Shown here one piece after another: positions 23,012 through 34,687 of a stretch of 64,000 bases of DNA. A model generated the notes under the pieces. The model was not told the DNA's origin, did not search any database, and worked only from the letters and a program-made list of their open reading frames with translations. Position 1 is the stretch's first letter; each line of letters starts with the position of its first letter. Made by a program: the position numbers and the translations under genes. The stretch comes from Chionis minor (lineage: Eukaryota; Chordata; Aves; Charadriiformes; Chionididae): contig VZSF01003247.1 of NCBI GenBank assembly GCA_013398295.1, positions 15,331 to 79,330 of the forward strand. The letters are read 5' to 3'.

Positions 23012-26000
23012 GTTTGTGAGGTGAGTAACTTGGATTTCCAAAATGAGTTGGTGTTAAATGCCAGGTTCACTGGCAGAAGATACATTAAGCTATTTGGGTA
23101 GATCTGCTGATACTATTTGTTTTCCAAAATAATATTCAAACTGAGAAATGTTTTTAAGAAAGAAAGCTTTTGCTTTGCAAGACCCCTGAGGAAGAATAAT
23201 GAAAACTGCTCATTGCTGTTTATATCATGGAAAAAATTGATAGATATATTTTTGGTGGTACTCAGAGATTTACGCCAAAAATGACCAAAACTGACTTTTC
23301 CTTAAACTTCAGCACTTGTAAGAGGTGTTTTGGTTTACCTCTAAATTTTGATAAATGTCTCTCTTCTTCCATACAATACCGTAATAATTAGGTTCATCTC
23401 AAGCTCTCAAAGGTGTAGAGCTCTGTTTTTAATGTGGGATGGGAGAAGATTTTCACTTGGGAATTTTATCAGTCTGAGAAAGCCCAAGTCTTTTGAATGC
23501 CATGGTATACTCCAAAACATATTTCCTTGACTTTTGTGATGATGCAGGTCCAATTGTGAAAAAGTACCACTGCAAGTTAAGATGTGAAAACAGGATTTGA
23601 GAGAGCAAGTGTTGTTTGCTAATTTAGCAGATAATTTCCTTGCATAGGCAATGCAAAGCAACTGCATGTGTGCATTAAGAACCTGAAATAAATGAACTAA
23701 CGTTCCTTTCTTCAGGTCCTAAGCACCATTTATATGCTCATTTTAAGCTAAACCATTTTAAACCATCCAGTTTTTAAGAAGCTGCTGAGTGCAATAAGGA
23801 TGTTTTCCAATATCAGTTTTAAAATATTATTGGATTATATTTCATATAAATAATTCACATATTTTCTCCCACTTTCAGGAATCTTTTTTTTCTCTGTCTC
23901 AAGGTGACTTTGAGCCTTGTCACTTTACAGCAGCCTTCAGAGGTTTTCATCACCCTGTTTGCAAATACCATTTCAGTGGTTAATCACATCAGGGACAGCT
24001 GTCTCTGGGGTGCCCTTTTTGATACTGGGATTGAAGAAGCCTTTACAGACCCTTCCTTTGGGGCTCCAAGCACAAAATCAGCCACTGACATACACCCTGC
24101 AGTGAGGGGAAGCCAGTAAAATCATATCACAGCTATTAAATAGGTTCAACTATTTTTGTCTTTTTTTTTTTTTTCCCCTGTTCCAATAAATTTTTTGGAA
24201 CTTACCCCACCGCCATTGATTCTACCCCAAGAGAAGGAAGCAGAAAATCAGTCAGTGTGAGAGTCTGAAGCATTGCACAGCAAACTGCTTTCAGCTCCCA
24301 GGAGAAACTGAAATATGTTCCCAAATCGAGGACTTAGAAACTTTTCTCTAAATTGCAAGAATGTGAATTATTCCTGTTAGAGTCAGAGCACGAGAGAGAA
24401 GTGAGAAGAGTAGCTGCAGTTTCTCATCACAGCCCTATTCTTCCCTTCACCACTTATCAACATGTAAACTTTGTTTTCTCAGGAGTAATGATTTTACAGC
24501 CACTAGGGACAATAGGAAACGTCAGATAAGAGACTCATTACACATCAAAACAGTGCAGCCTGACAAGACTGAAACAAAATTCAGGAAGAATGAGTGGAAT
24601 TTTATATGGTTATGTTTTGTTTAAAAGTGGCCACAAAACAATAACATAATGTGTTAGATTTTTATTTAAACCCTATGCTCATGGTACTCTTGTCGTCTTC
24701 TTTGTATCACAACTGAAGATTGACTGAAAAGGGAACTCTGCATTCAATGCTGCCATCTCATTTTCAACTCCGGGGGAGAAATTCAGAAGCAGAGAAAAGT
24801 TCAGATATAAACTTTGTGTCTCCTGCTTATCTCTCACTGCATTCCACCACACATCGCAAAAGGAGGTAGCTGGCAACACGTATGTACAGCTTTCAGCTAC
24901 TGTATAATGGATTTTGACACAGGCCACAGTGGTGATGACCTGTGCGAAGTGGACACCTGTTATGAAATCTCATATGATTTTGCAAAAAGCTCGTGATAAA
25001 TGTTGTCAGTTGAACAGTCAAGCTCTACAGGCCATGAATTCCTAATGGATTTCTTAGTTGTGACTATTTGTGCTGGGATATATAGATTGTGAAATGAAAT
25101 CCAGATGATAGCTAAATTCCTGTTTCTTCTCTGCAACATCACAAGTCACACAAATAGGCTGGAAAAGGTCCCTGAACTTTGAGCTGTAAAGGCATTTACA
25201 TCAATGGTATTGACTGAGAGTACTTTTTGGAGGTCACGAGTCTATGTAAATTAAAAGCTTGCTTGGGACTGTTCACGCTAGCTGGGCTTTCTTAGTTGTA
25301 ATTGCCATGTACGTATTAGCCAGTAAGCGCAGCAAGGTCCTCTTCTTCAAAACAAACCTTCCTTCTATTCTGAGAGCAAAACCTGCAATATGTAATTTAC
25401 ACAGAAAAAACACGGGTGAGCAAAAAGGAATAAGAAATACCTTTTTCTCTTTGCTTCTGTGCTTCCTCCTTCCTGTATGTCTCAGATTCAGCAGATTCAC
25501 TTTGAACATTCAGCTGGTTGATCACTAAAGAACTTATTTTGTCTGTAAATCAGCTCTACTTTCATGACGGTTTCCACTGTGCTGGTGTCAAATGAACATG
25601 GAAACCACAGTGATCTTAAATGACTGCTGGAGAGGCCTAGCAGATTTACCACTTCCCTATCTGGTATCTAGTATTTGCTAAAATGAGAAAACCTGACAAA
25701 AATGAGGGGTAGTGTAGGGCCCAACTCAACATATGAGCTAATAAAGTGGCATAAAATGCAATAATTCCACAACTGTAAGGACCACAAATGCAAAACTTAA
25801 AGTAGGTCAATACAGCAATATGAGAACTAAAGTAAACACAGGGAATGTTTACCACCCCAGCTACTGATTAACTGTGATCCAGGTGACTTGTTAATCTGCC
25901 TTCTACAGTCAGTTTGGATGGGACCGACATCTTATTTGTCTCATAGTTCAGTGACACCCAGTGTACACGTTGTGTGTAAAAACCCAGTTAAATACCCCAA

Positions 26001-27991
26001 GCCCCGGGTTGTGTGCAGATGCACACAAACCATAGTGATTTCTTTCTCTTGGGGGTATGAGCTGTGTGGGTAATTTTATAAGGACTGTGTCCAGTTCACA
26101 TGTTGCACCTCAAACAGCACTTTTGGTCCTGAGATCAGGAGGCAAAGACCCACAGGTAACCTGCTGATGAGAAATAAATAAATGTTTACATTATTTGTGT
26201 ACAATTACATTTCCCATTTAATATTGTCACAGGCTTAGTTCCAGGGACACTCCCTAAATTCAGAGGAATGGCTTAACTAGGAGGAGCATCCTGTTGTCAG
26301 CCGTTGTATACTCTGGGTAGCCTGAATGTGATCCTCTGGTTGTAATAATTATATATACAGCCCTTTTCTACTCACTTAATCCGACAGGCAAACCATTCTC
26401 TCTGTGCCATAGCCAGGCCTAGAGACAGCAAAAAGACTCACAGGGACCACCAATACAACTAGAACCTGGGAAAATTGTTTTAATGTGACTTTTACCAAAG
26501 AGTATTCAGATGGTCAGTTCCCACTCTAGACTTCTGGAGCTAGAGTTTTACTTGTTTCAAAGCATAAAGTCAATAATAATAACAATTACAATAGCTCAAG
26601 AGATAACAGTACCCTAGCCACCAATAAATCATACAGCAGCAGTCCATCCTCAACCAAATTGGCTGCAGCCTTTGGTATTTCTTTAATTATTTTCTGATGT
26701 AAGTTTGGGCTATTGACTGGATGAAAATGATAAGAAGGTTTGTTTCAGTTCAAAAGCATCTCCTATTCCAACTATGTAACTTATCGTCAGGTCAAAGATT
26801 ATTTGCTTTCAGCTATGAGTAAAATAATAAATCATTCACTGTTTTCTGGACATGTAACTGCAAATTCCTTTGTTAAACCTATTTGCTTGCCAGTTGCACA
26901 ATGAATTATAGATTAATTACTCAATAACCGTTTTGAAGGTGATGCCTGATTGAGGATTCACACTCTTACATTGCTGAGTGAAGTCAAACACACGTGTTTA
27001 GTTTCAGTCTGGCTTTAGCATACGAGCCACTCTACAAAGGGATCATAAAACAAAGTACAACGTGACAGCCATGGATACCACTGATGTTCCTTGTGCAAAA
27101 GAGACAAGATGAAGGAATATCTACCATGGAGAACCAGATGGAGAGGTCCTTATAGATGCTTGGTCTCCTGATTCAGACACATCTGCTCGGGTGGATTTAT
27201 TACTCTCCAGCAATGACAGCCTGAACCATAGCTCACTGGAATCAACAGGAGCCTTTCTACTGCCTTCTGAGTGCTAGGATCAGATTCTGAAGGTGGATAC
27301 AAGTCTTCTTATGAATATGTCTAGGTGTTGGAGAACATGTTTGAAGACCTTAGCCTAATTGATTTCACAAGGTTTAGCTTTTACAAAAAGTCTTAACTGC
27401 TTTTTGATATATTACCTGGTGGGTTTTTTTTACAACCTTTATTAATTTAAAATCTGAAACTTATAAGCATGTAAATGCAGTGACGATAAAAGATAACATA
27501 AAAGATTGGTAAGATATTGCAAACAAAAGAGGAAAAATGGTTCATAGTTATTGTAAACACATAAATTATGATACCAATTACTTTGTTTTGACCATTCAAG
27601 AGTGCAAGAACTTTTAGGAAGAGAGTTTAGAAGGTTATATATGGAAGCCTGGTCAGAGTTAGGTCTCCTTAGAATTTAGGTTGGTAAAATCAATTGATGG
27701 GAGGGGGAAGGTTGTATAAACATTGTTAAAGCAAAATTTTACTATTGCTATAAAATTTCTTACTGGCTAAGATCATCCTGTCAATGCAAATTCAAAAAAT
27801 CCCAATCTTTTCCTGATGGTACTAATTGCATATTAGTTTAATATCATTATGATGTAGAAATCCAGTGATAGCACTCACATGCTCTTGAAAGTGAGGTAAA
27901 AATTAGATACCACTAGCCTTTTGGAAACTAGAGAAAAATCAAAGCAGTAACTCTTCAGTTTTATGTTTACCCCGTCATACTAAAACTAGTT
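23012..27991. other. Unique AT-rich non-coding sequence
   Basis: AT-rich, with no recognisable gene, RNA gene or interspersed repeat. A poly-T run lies at about 24161-24174. Frames of 60-89 codons occur throughout on both strands and none shows a domain. From 26100 to 27990 frames of even 60 codons are absent. Confidence 0.5.
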
Positions 27992-28240
27992 ATAGAATCA
28001 TAGAATGGTTTAGGTTGGAAAAGACCTTAAAGATCATCTGGTTCCAACCCCCCTGCCATGGCAAAGGACACCTCTCACTAGACCAGATTGCTCAAAGCCT
28101 CATCCAACCTGGCCTTGAACACTTCCAGGAATGGGGCCTCCACAACTTCCCTGGGATGCGGTTGGAAAAAGAAAAATTCAGCCTGTAGTTCCCCAGGTCA
28201 TCTTTTTTACCCTTTTTGAAAATTGGCATTATGTTGCCCC
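27992..28240 (-). mobile_element. CR1 retrotransposon fragment, internally deleted, minus strand
   Basis: Read on the minus strand, this copy begins with a short piece of CR1 reverse transcriptase. The frame reads GNIMPIFKKGKKDDLGNYR (from about 28238 down to 28180), a hallmark segment of CR1 ORF2. Around 28160-28175 it jumps straight to the CR1 3' end, from CAGGGAAGTTGTGGAGGCCCC through the GGTTGGAACCAGATGATC block to the terminal ATTCTATGATTCTAT at 27992. The central and C-terminal reverse transcriptase sequence is missing, so the copy is internally deleted. The 5' end is lost in unrecognised sequence after about 28240. The 3' end is closely similar to the + strand copy at 28386-29114, so both belong to the same or neighbouring subfamilies. 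Confidence 0.9.
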
Positions 28241-28385
28241 GATATGTTCTACTGACACAGAAGATACAGTTCATCCTCCTCCCCTGTACTAGAGTGAATA
28301 AATAATACTCTTCACTATCACACGACATAAAGGCATCTAGAAATGCATAACTTCATGGCTGCTTCATGTAAGGATTTTCTGGCAA
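28241..28385. other. Spacer between the two CR1 copies
   Basis: I do not recognise these bases as CR1. They may be host sequence or a diverged CR1 portion upstream of the reverse transcriptase piece. The open frame on the minus strand continues through here to 28328. Confidence 0.4.
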
Positions 28386-29114
28386 TCAAGCAAATACAGG
28401 CTGTGTGGAGAATGGATTGAGAGCAGCCCTGAAGAGAAGGATTTGGGGGTGTTGGTGGATGAGAAGCTCAACATGAGCTAGCAATGTGCACTTGCAGCCC
28501 AGAAGGCCAACTGCATTGTGGGTTGCATCAAAAGCAGCGTGGCCAATCGGTCCAAGGAGGTGATTCTGCCCCTCTGTTCTCATGAGACCCACCTGCAACA
28601 CTGTGTCCAGCTCTGGAGCCTCCAACATAAGAAGGACGTGGACCTGTTGGAGCAGGTCCAGAGGAGGGCCACAAAGGTGATCAGAGGGCTGGAGCACCTC
28701 TGCGATGAAGACAGGCTGAGAGAGTTGGGGTTGTTCAGCCTGGAGAAGAGAAGGCTCCAGGGAGACCTTTTAGCAGCCTTCCAGTATCTGAAAAGGGGCC
28801 CACAAGAAAGCTGGAGCGGGACTTTTTATAAGGGCATGTAATGATAGGACAAGGAATAATGGCTTCAAGCTGGAAGAGGAGAGATTTAGAATAGATATTA
28901 GGAAGAAATTTTTCACTGTGATGGTGGTGAGGCACTGGAACAGGTTGCCCAGGGAAGTTGTGGAGGCCCCATCCCTGGAGGTGCTCAAGACCAGGTTGGA
29001 TGATGCTTTGAGCAATCTGGTCTAGTGGGAGGTGTCCTTTGCCATGGCAGGGGGGTTGGAACCAGATGATCTTTAAAGTCCCTTCCAACTTAAACCATTG
29101 TATGATTCTATGAT
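28386..29114 (+). mobile_element. CR1 retrotransposon, 5'-truncated, plus strand
   Basis: This is the last 729 bases of a CR1 element: the C-terminal part of the ORF2 reverse transcriptase, the 3' untranslated region and the terminal ATTCTATGATT repeat at 29101-29114. The reading frame starting at 28392 shows EWIESSPEEKDLGVLVDEKL. It has an in-frame TAG at 28479 where CR1 usually has an Arg codon, then continues through QRRATKVIRGLEHL and LFSLEKRRLQGDLLAAFQYL to a stop at 28841. A small deletion has altered the ALVRPHLEY-like segment near 28585-28600. Severe 5' truncation is normal for CR1, which usually aborts reverse transcription. The copy is dead. With the minus-strand copy it forms an outward-facing pair of 3' ends. 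Confidence 0.95.
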
Positions 29115-30932
29115 TAATCTTTAGAAATGCTGCACATGAGCTGTTAAAATACTTAAAAACGCTTCTTTACTAAGTGACATTATTTTGGTGACTGGAATGG
29201 AGTTGCAGAGATTTCACTGAAAGCATGATGACAGTGTCTCTGAAAGATGCTGAAGTGCATCTCTGAATGTATTCATGAACACTTGGGACCAGCATAACAC
29301 TGCTGGACGCTCGCTTTATCATAGTTTCTCCTCACATCACCCATCCAGTAATTGGGAGCAAGCAAGTTCGGGCTATCTGCTTTTTCCCAGAGCCAATCTG
29401 AACAAACTGCATGCAGGAGAACCGCCTGAGCTTTCATTATCAAGAGTGCTCCCACTGTTTGGAGTACACCCATTCCAGCATGCTCCTGCATGCAGCGGTG
29501 GCCTTGGCTTTATAGAGAATCCTCTCAGCTCTTGAGTGCGTGTAACCATTTTCGAGTGTGCTGAACCTGCCTCCACACCATACCGTTTATCCTGTACTAA
29601 GTCCATTTTATACAAGAGATGCTTTTCTACCGTTGTTGACAGTCCAACAGGACAGCATACTAAAATAACTTTGTACAGGTTTATACTAAACCCAGCCAAT
29701 CCATGTTGTCTCTGCTGAGAAGCAAGGAGAAAGTCCCCATGGCTATTATAATCCAGCGTCTTTTTCTAACTCTTTTAAGCAATTAGACCTCAGGACTTTT
29801 TGATGAAAGTGGCATAATCTACGTTCCCTACTTAACACATGTACACACACACTCTTCACTACACATTGGCTTGGTGCTTGCTGGCACATACAAATATCAG
29901 AAAGCACCTCGTGCTTCCAGCATATGGACAGAAAACTCCCCGCCTTCCAGTTCACCCTCAGACATTCACATAAACGATGAAACGCTATTTGTCATCAGAG
30001 ACCTTGTAGGTGCATTTTGCAGAGAAAGGCTTTAGAAGCAGGTAGTCTTTGCACTTTCAGATTCAGTTTCAAATAACTAGCTGAGGAGGAAACAGCTGTC
30101 AACAGCTCTGAAGTGAGGAGAAAAGAGACTGAGAAACACCAGCACAATTTTGGACAACTTCCAAAGAACTGGGACATATAAGTCCTTTGTAAGGTTGGAC
30201 AAGGTAACTGGGTGTTGCGGCACACTGTGTGTAAGCTGGTTTCCAGGTCTGATGTTCACAGGAACATAAAATGTTTAGGAAGCATTTGTGCTTAGGATTG
30301 AAGTCCTAGCTGCTTCTTACATCTACACGAGGCAATGCAGGCTGGCAGGACTCTGATGATTGGTAACATCCTTGTATTCCCAAGTGGAACAGAGGCTTTA
30401 AGTAGGCTAGAGAAGACTGTCTATGAACACAAGGGAGAGTAAATCATATATTTTGGCTACAGAAACATGCATCAGGTGGTTAATAATCCACTTTGGTCAA
30501 GATTCAAAGTTCACACCTAAGCTTTATTACTGTAAATATGTCGGTTTGTCCAAGTACATTAAAAAATAATACACATAAGACCCTTCCCTCAAAGAGTTAC
30601 TCCTTGCCATTAGGTCTTAGCTCCACAGTGTTCACATAGTGCATATCTTTATTGCAAAATTCAGAGTTCCTTGTTTTTGTAAGATCTTAATATGTCTTTC
30701 TGCCTTCTCAAATCTTAGCTTTCACCTTGCGAATGTACGTGTTATACCTACCATAATGTTCACTTCTGCATCCACAGAGTGCAGTCAAGCTACTCACTGT
30801 GGTAAAATTAAGACCATCTGCAAGTGAGGGTAGCGTTATTTTCCAGGGGCAGTGGACAGTATACGTAATTCGTCTGTGTGTGCCAAAGAACAAATGCAAC
30901 AAGTAGATTATGCAGGAGGACCTTCCAGGACA
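29115..30932. other. Unique non-coding sequence
   Basis: No gene is recognised. A 108-codon minus frame at 29373-29699 overlaps + strand frames of similar length and carries no domain. Confidence 0.45.
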
Positions 30933-30970
30933 CCACATTCCTCAAATCTGCAGATTTGTGGAATTTGTGG
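30933..30970. repeat. Near-perfect palindrome, cruciform candidate
   Basis: TTCCTCAAATCTG at 30938-30950 is followed without spacer by CAGATTTGTGGAA at 30951-30963, its reverse complement except for one position. The symmetry extends outward to CCACA (30933-30937) and TGTGG (30966-30970) with a two-base bulge. No transposon family is recognised. Confidence 0.8.
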
Positions 30971-33900
30971 AACATGTGGCTTTTTCACAGAAAGCCACAA
31001 GCTAAATATTCCCCCCAAAATGTCCAGGCATTTGAACAGTCCAGCGAGTTCAGCGAGTCTCAGTGCAAGCAAGGAAGATCTCTAGCCCATCCATTTTTCC
31101 TTAGTAGCTCAGGGCTTGCCCTTTCATTATTATGAATAGAGTTATTTAGCAGAAACCAAACATATCTGTGCTTTGCATAACAAATGCAAAGGTATGGCTG
31201 CTGCTCACTAAGTTCTCCACTCCGAGGACAAATCCTGACCACTTCACGCATAGTCATGGCTGTACCTATGCAGAAGCTCTCTGAATCAAATGGGTCTCCA
31301 TGTTGGGGTAGGAGGGCACGTACACATTGTGGTTGATAAGGCTGGGACCAAATTTTTGGTGTGGCAGGGTGTAAAGGGTGAGGAAGGGCAAGCAAAGACT
31401 ACAATATGAGAGCATGTCTTTGACAGCGTTTTCCTGTTGCAGAAGAGCCCAATACAAAGGCTTATTCTTTCTCTCCCTACAACTCCCAGTCAGGGCACCT
31501 GGGTCCTCCTTAGCACCCCAGCTTTTTGTGCATCGAGTGCAACTGCATCGCTGTGACACCGCAGCAGGCTGTCGCTCATCAGCCCCTGCTGTGATGCTCC
31601 TAACGCTTTCACTCCAGGGAGTGCTTCCCTGCTTGATGCTGCTAGCAGATTAAAGCTGTTCTAATTTTCCATCCTAAGCCAAATAGATGCATAAGCAAGC
31701 TGTTGGATTGTTTCGCTGCGAGTGCAGTATGTCATCAGGCTGCTTCCTGCTCCCCCCCCACCCCAGCACTCATACTGGTGGATATTTGCAAGTAAAATGG
31801 AGGGTGGAGGGCAGAGGTGAGGTTAAGACACACGATAGACAAGGAAGAGTTCCAGGAATATTTTTTCTGCCAAACCCTATTTTTCAAGCTACTCTCCTGA
31901 CTCCTATCTCTGTGTTAGTGTCAGGAGATGACTTGAAAATTAGGGAGTCTTTTTCTAGGATCAGAAAAGTCATCAAGATTCATTGGATCAGAAGAGTCTT
32001 TAAGATCCAATGTTTTTCAGAAATAGGCTGAATGAGCTCGGTAAAGATTAGATGCCAGTCCAAAAATACAGTGCAATACAATTTATTTTTATATGCCATC
32101 CTTCACACAAAGTACCACAAAACACTTTAGAGAGATGGAGAGATAATGCTTTACAGAGTTAGGTACAGCAACTCCCAGACAGGCAGAAAAGGAAAATGAC
32201 ATATGGAAATAGAGCAGAGTAAAAGGGAAAGCTGAAATTTAAAACCGGTAAAGATGCAAGTAGGTATCCTCATGGATGAGTCCCCCCAAAAGGACTGCAG
32301 AAGAATTCAGTGACAGGGCGAAAGAACGACAGGTGGAAATTAGTGTTGAAAAGTAGATTAGAAAACACGAGACAAAGCTAGGAATGCTTTCACTCATCAA
32401 CATCTGATGAGAGGAAGCAATACAGGGGGATACCTGACTGTCATTATACAGGCCAAATGATTTTTTAACAATCCAATATTATTGATAAGCCTAGTTGTTT
32501 TGACTATCCATCTGAATTAGGCCTGGAAAGAGTTTTGCACACCCGAAGATCTCCTCTTCCCTCAGAAATCGGTCCATCTGTGATATGAGGATTTTATGAT
32601 GCCTGAACACTTCAGGGGCATTACAGTCATTTCGAGGAAGCTGCTAACCAAATGACACGGAGATGGCTTTGTCTGGGGCAAGAGGCAGAAATACTTGCAT
32701 GCACACAAACATGCATGCCCACACACATGCACAAACTTCACCTAAGGACCCCTTTAAAAATATATTACTGGGTTAAAGTTTAAACTGTGCTCAATGATTC
32801 TGAAGTAAATTGAAGAGCTTGAGGGTATTTATTTGTTGAAGGGAGAGGGAAGCAGGTGTTGTGTGTGTGGAGGTATTCCTTTTCCCAGGGGATCTCTGTA
32901 GGTGGCTGGAAGATGAAGAGGCACAGGCTGCAGATGAGTCAGGAATGGGAAAGCAGGAAAATAAATAAAAAAAAAAAAAGAAGGGAAAAAGGGAAATTTT
33001 TCAAAAATATGATAAAAATATGCTAAATCTACTTTGTATTGCTGTGATTTTGTCACCGCTGGCCTTGGCGGGCTCTTCTGGCTGTAACAGACTTGATTAT
33101 TGCTTCTGAGAGCACACGGATGGCATTGCAGCAAGCACGCAGCACATTCTGCATTGCCTGGACAGAATAGGTATTGGGCAGTGGGTTATCACATTCCTCG
33201 TATCATTCAAGACTTGCTGCAGTGATATGTCATTATGTATACTTAATTCAAAGATGCAAAGCTGGAGGAGTCACCAACACCGCTGCTATTATAGAACAAC
33301 ATCCCAGCAGCCAGTCTCTGGTGAAAAGTAGGTGAGAGAGTTCTGTTACAAACCTCAGCTTTTTTGAGGGATTTTTTTGTTTTGTTTAACTACTCCAACT
33401 AGCAACGAGCTGAAGCATACAGAATATCAATGTGAAAATTTGGGCCCTGACTCTGTGTGTGTGGGGACTCTGCATGCCCTTAGATAAATGAATAAACCCA
33501 CCGATTCCAGATTCCCTGTCTCTGGCCAGATTCTGCTACTTTGGCTCATGTCTTTTAACACCTTATGCTAACACCAGGTATTATTCTGAGAGTAGTATGT
33601 CTACCCCAGGCTTGTTTCTTGGTTCTTTTTCTCTTCTTCACAAACCTGCTGTCTGATGAGGTATCTGTCTTAATGCCTACGTGCTGGTCAGTTCTCCCTA
33701 TTTACCAAAGGAACTTCAGGTAGCACCACAGCATCACAGTTTCTCCTTCTCATTATCTTTTTTTTATCATAACTTGTAGCCAAGGTGGTTAAGTTAAAAG
33801 CCTGTGAAAGGGAAGGATGATTTTTTGCCCTTTTTTGCTTACACTTTTAATTTGTTACATCTCGTTAGTGGAACATTGCTAGAATATTTTCTAATTTTTT

Positions 33901-34603
33901 CCAAGAAACGCAGGACTGTGCTGTTTTTAGGGTCTAGACCAGTTAAGACTTCATGCGATAGCACACACAGTATATCTAGGGTATACTGGATGATCACCAG
34001 TGCAAGTTCATGTGACGCTAACTAATGGGTACGTACCGCTATAGCAAGGTCATTTATTAAAATGTCAAATTTGGGGTGATGAGTGAGAGTCTCTCTGGGA
34101 ATTGTTCATGTGCCTTTTAACTAAGTTGTGATTTGGTTTATTAGCTTTATATTTAATTTATTTGGCACAGCCTCCTGAGGGATCAGCTGTTGTCCCAGTC
34201 TCAAAGACGAGGCAGCGTGTACCTCCTGCTACAGACAGCTCTTTTGGAAAACTCACGCTGAGAGAGAAGTGTGGCCCTGCTTCTTCCCTACCTCCTTTGC
34301 TAGGACTTGCAGTAGCAGTGGCAAGAGAGTTGTGTGGTCTTAATGATACAAACTCACCTGAACTTAGCTCCAGCATGCTGGCTGTCAGGCAGGGAAAGAA
34401 GTTTTTTGGACTGGCTTCACATTTACACATCACTCCAGTTTGGGTCAGATCCTGCCACCCTTGCTCCTGTGTGGCACACTGCTTGCTTCCAGGACATGGC
34501 GGACTGAGGAAAGGTTTTAGCCACAAAACCCTTTGCTATCCAAGTGCTACTGCGTCTCTTACCTTCAACATTTAGATCCCTGCGATTCCTGTTTAACCAC
34601 TGT
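30971..34603. other. Unique non-coding sequence
   Basis: No gene is recognised. An imperfect 27-bp tandem duplication lies at 31957-32012 (GGATCAGAAAAGTC and GGATCAGAAGAGTC units). A 13-base A run lies at about 32968. The 137-codon + frame at 34162-34575 and 122-codon minus frame at 34158-34526 are on opposite strands over the same bases, so at most one could be real. Neither shows a domain. Confidence 0.4.
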
Positions 34604-34687
34604 GTGTGGAAGATCCTCCAATGTGTGGCGTGAAGCATGGGCAGTGTGGAAGGTCCTGCAGTGTGTGGCGTGAAGCATGGGTAGTGT
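34604..34687. repeat. 40-bp tandem duplication, about 2.1 copies
   Basis: Units at 34604-34643 and 34644-34683 begin GTGTGGAAG and end GTGAAGCATGGGCA or GTGAAGCATGGGTA. They differ at about four positions. No coding function is evident; frames on both strands read through it. Confidence 0.85.

Noticed and set aside
28386..29088. Several minus-strand frames of 81-117 codons at 28.4-29.1 kb
   Set aside because: They are antisense shadows of the + strand CR1 reverse transcriptase and its 3' end.
34158..34575. 137-codon (+) and 122-codon (-) frames over the same bases as a gene
   Set aside because: They lie on opposite strands of the same DNA, lack any domain and have no splice or promoter context. 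Such pairs are expected by chance when one strand lacks certain codons.
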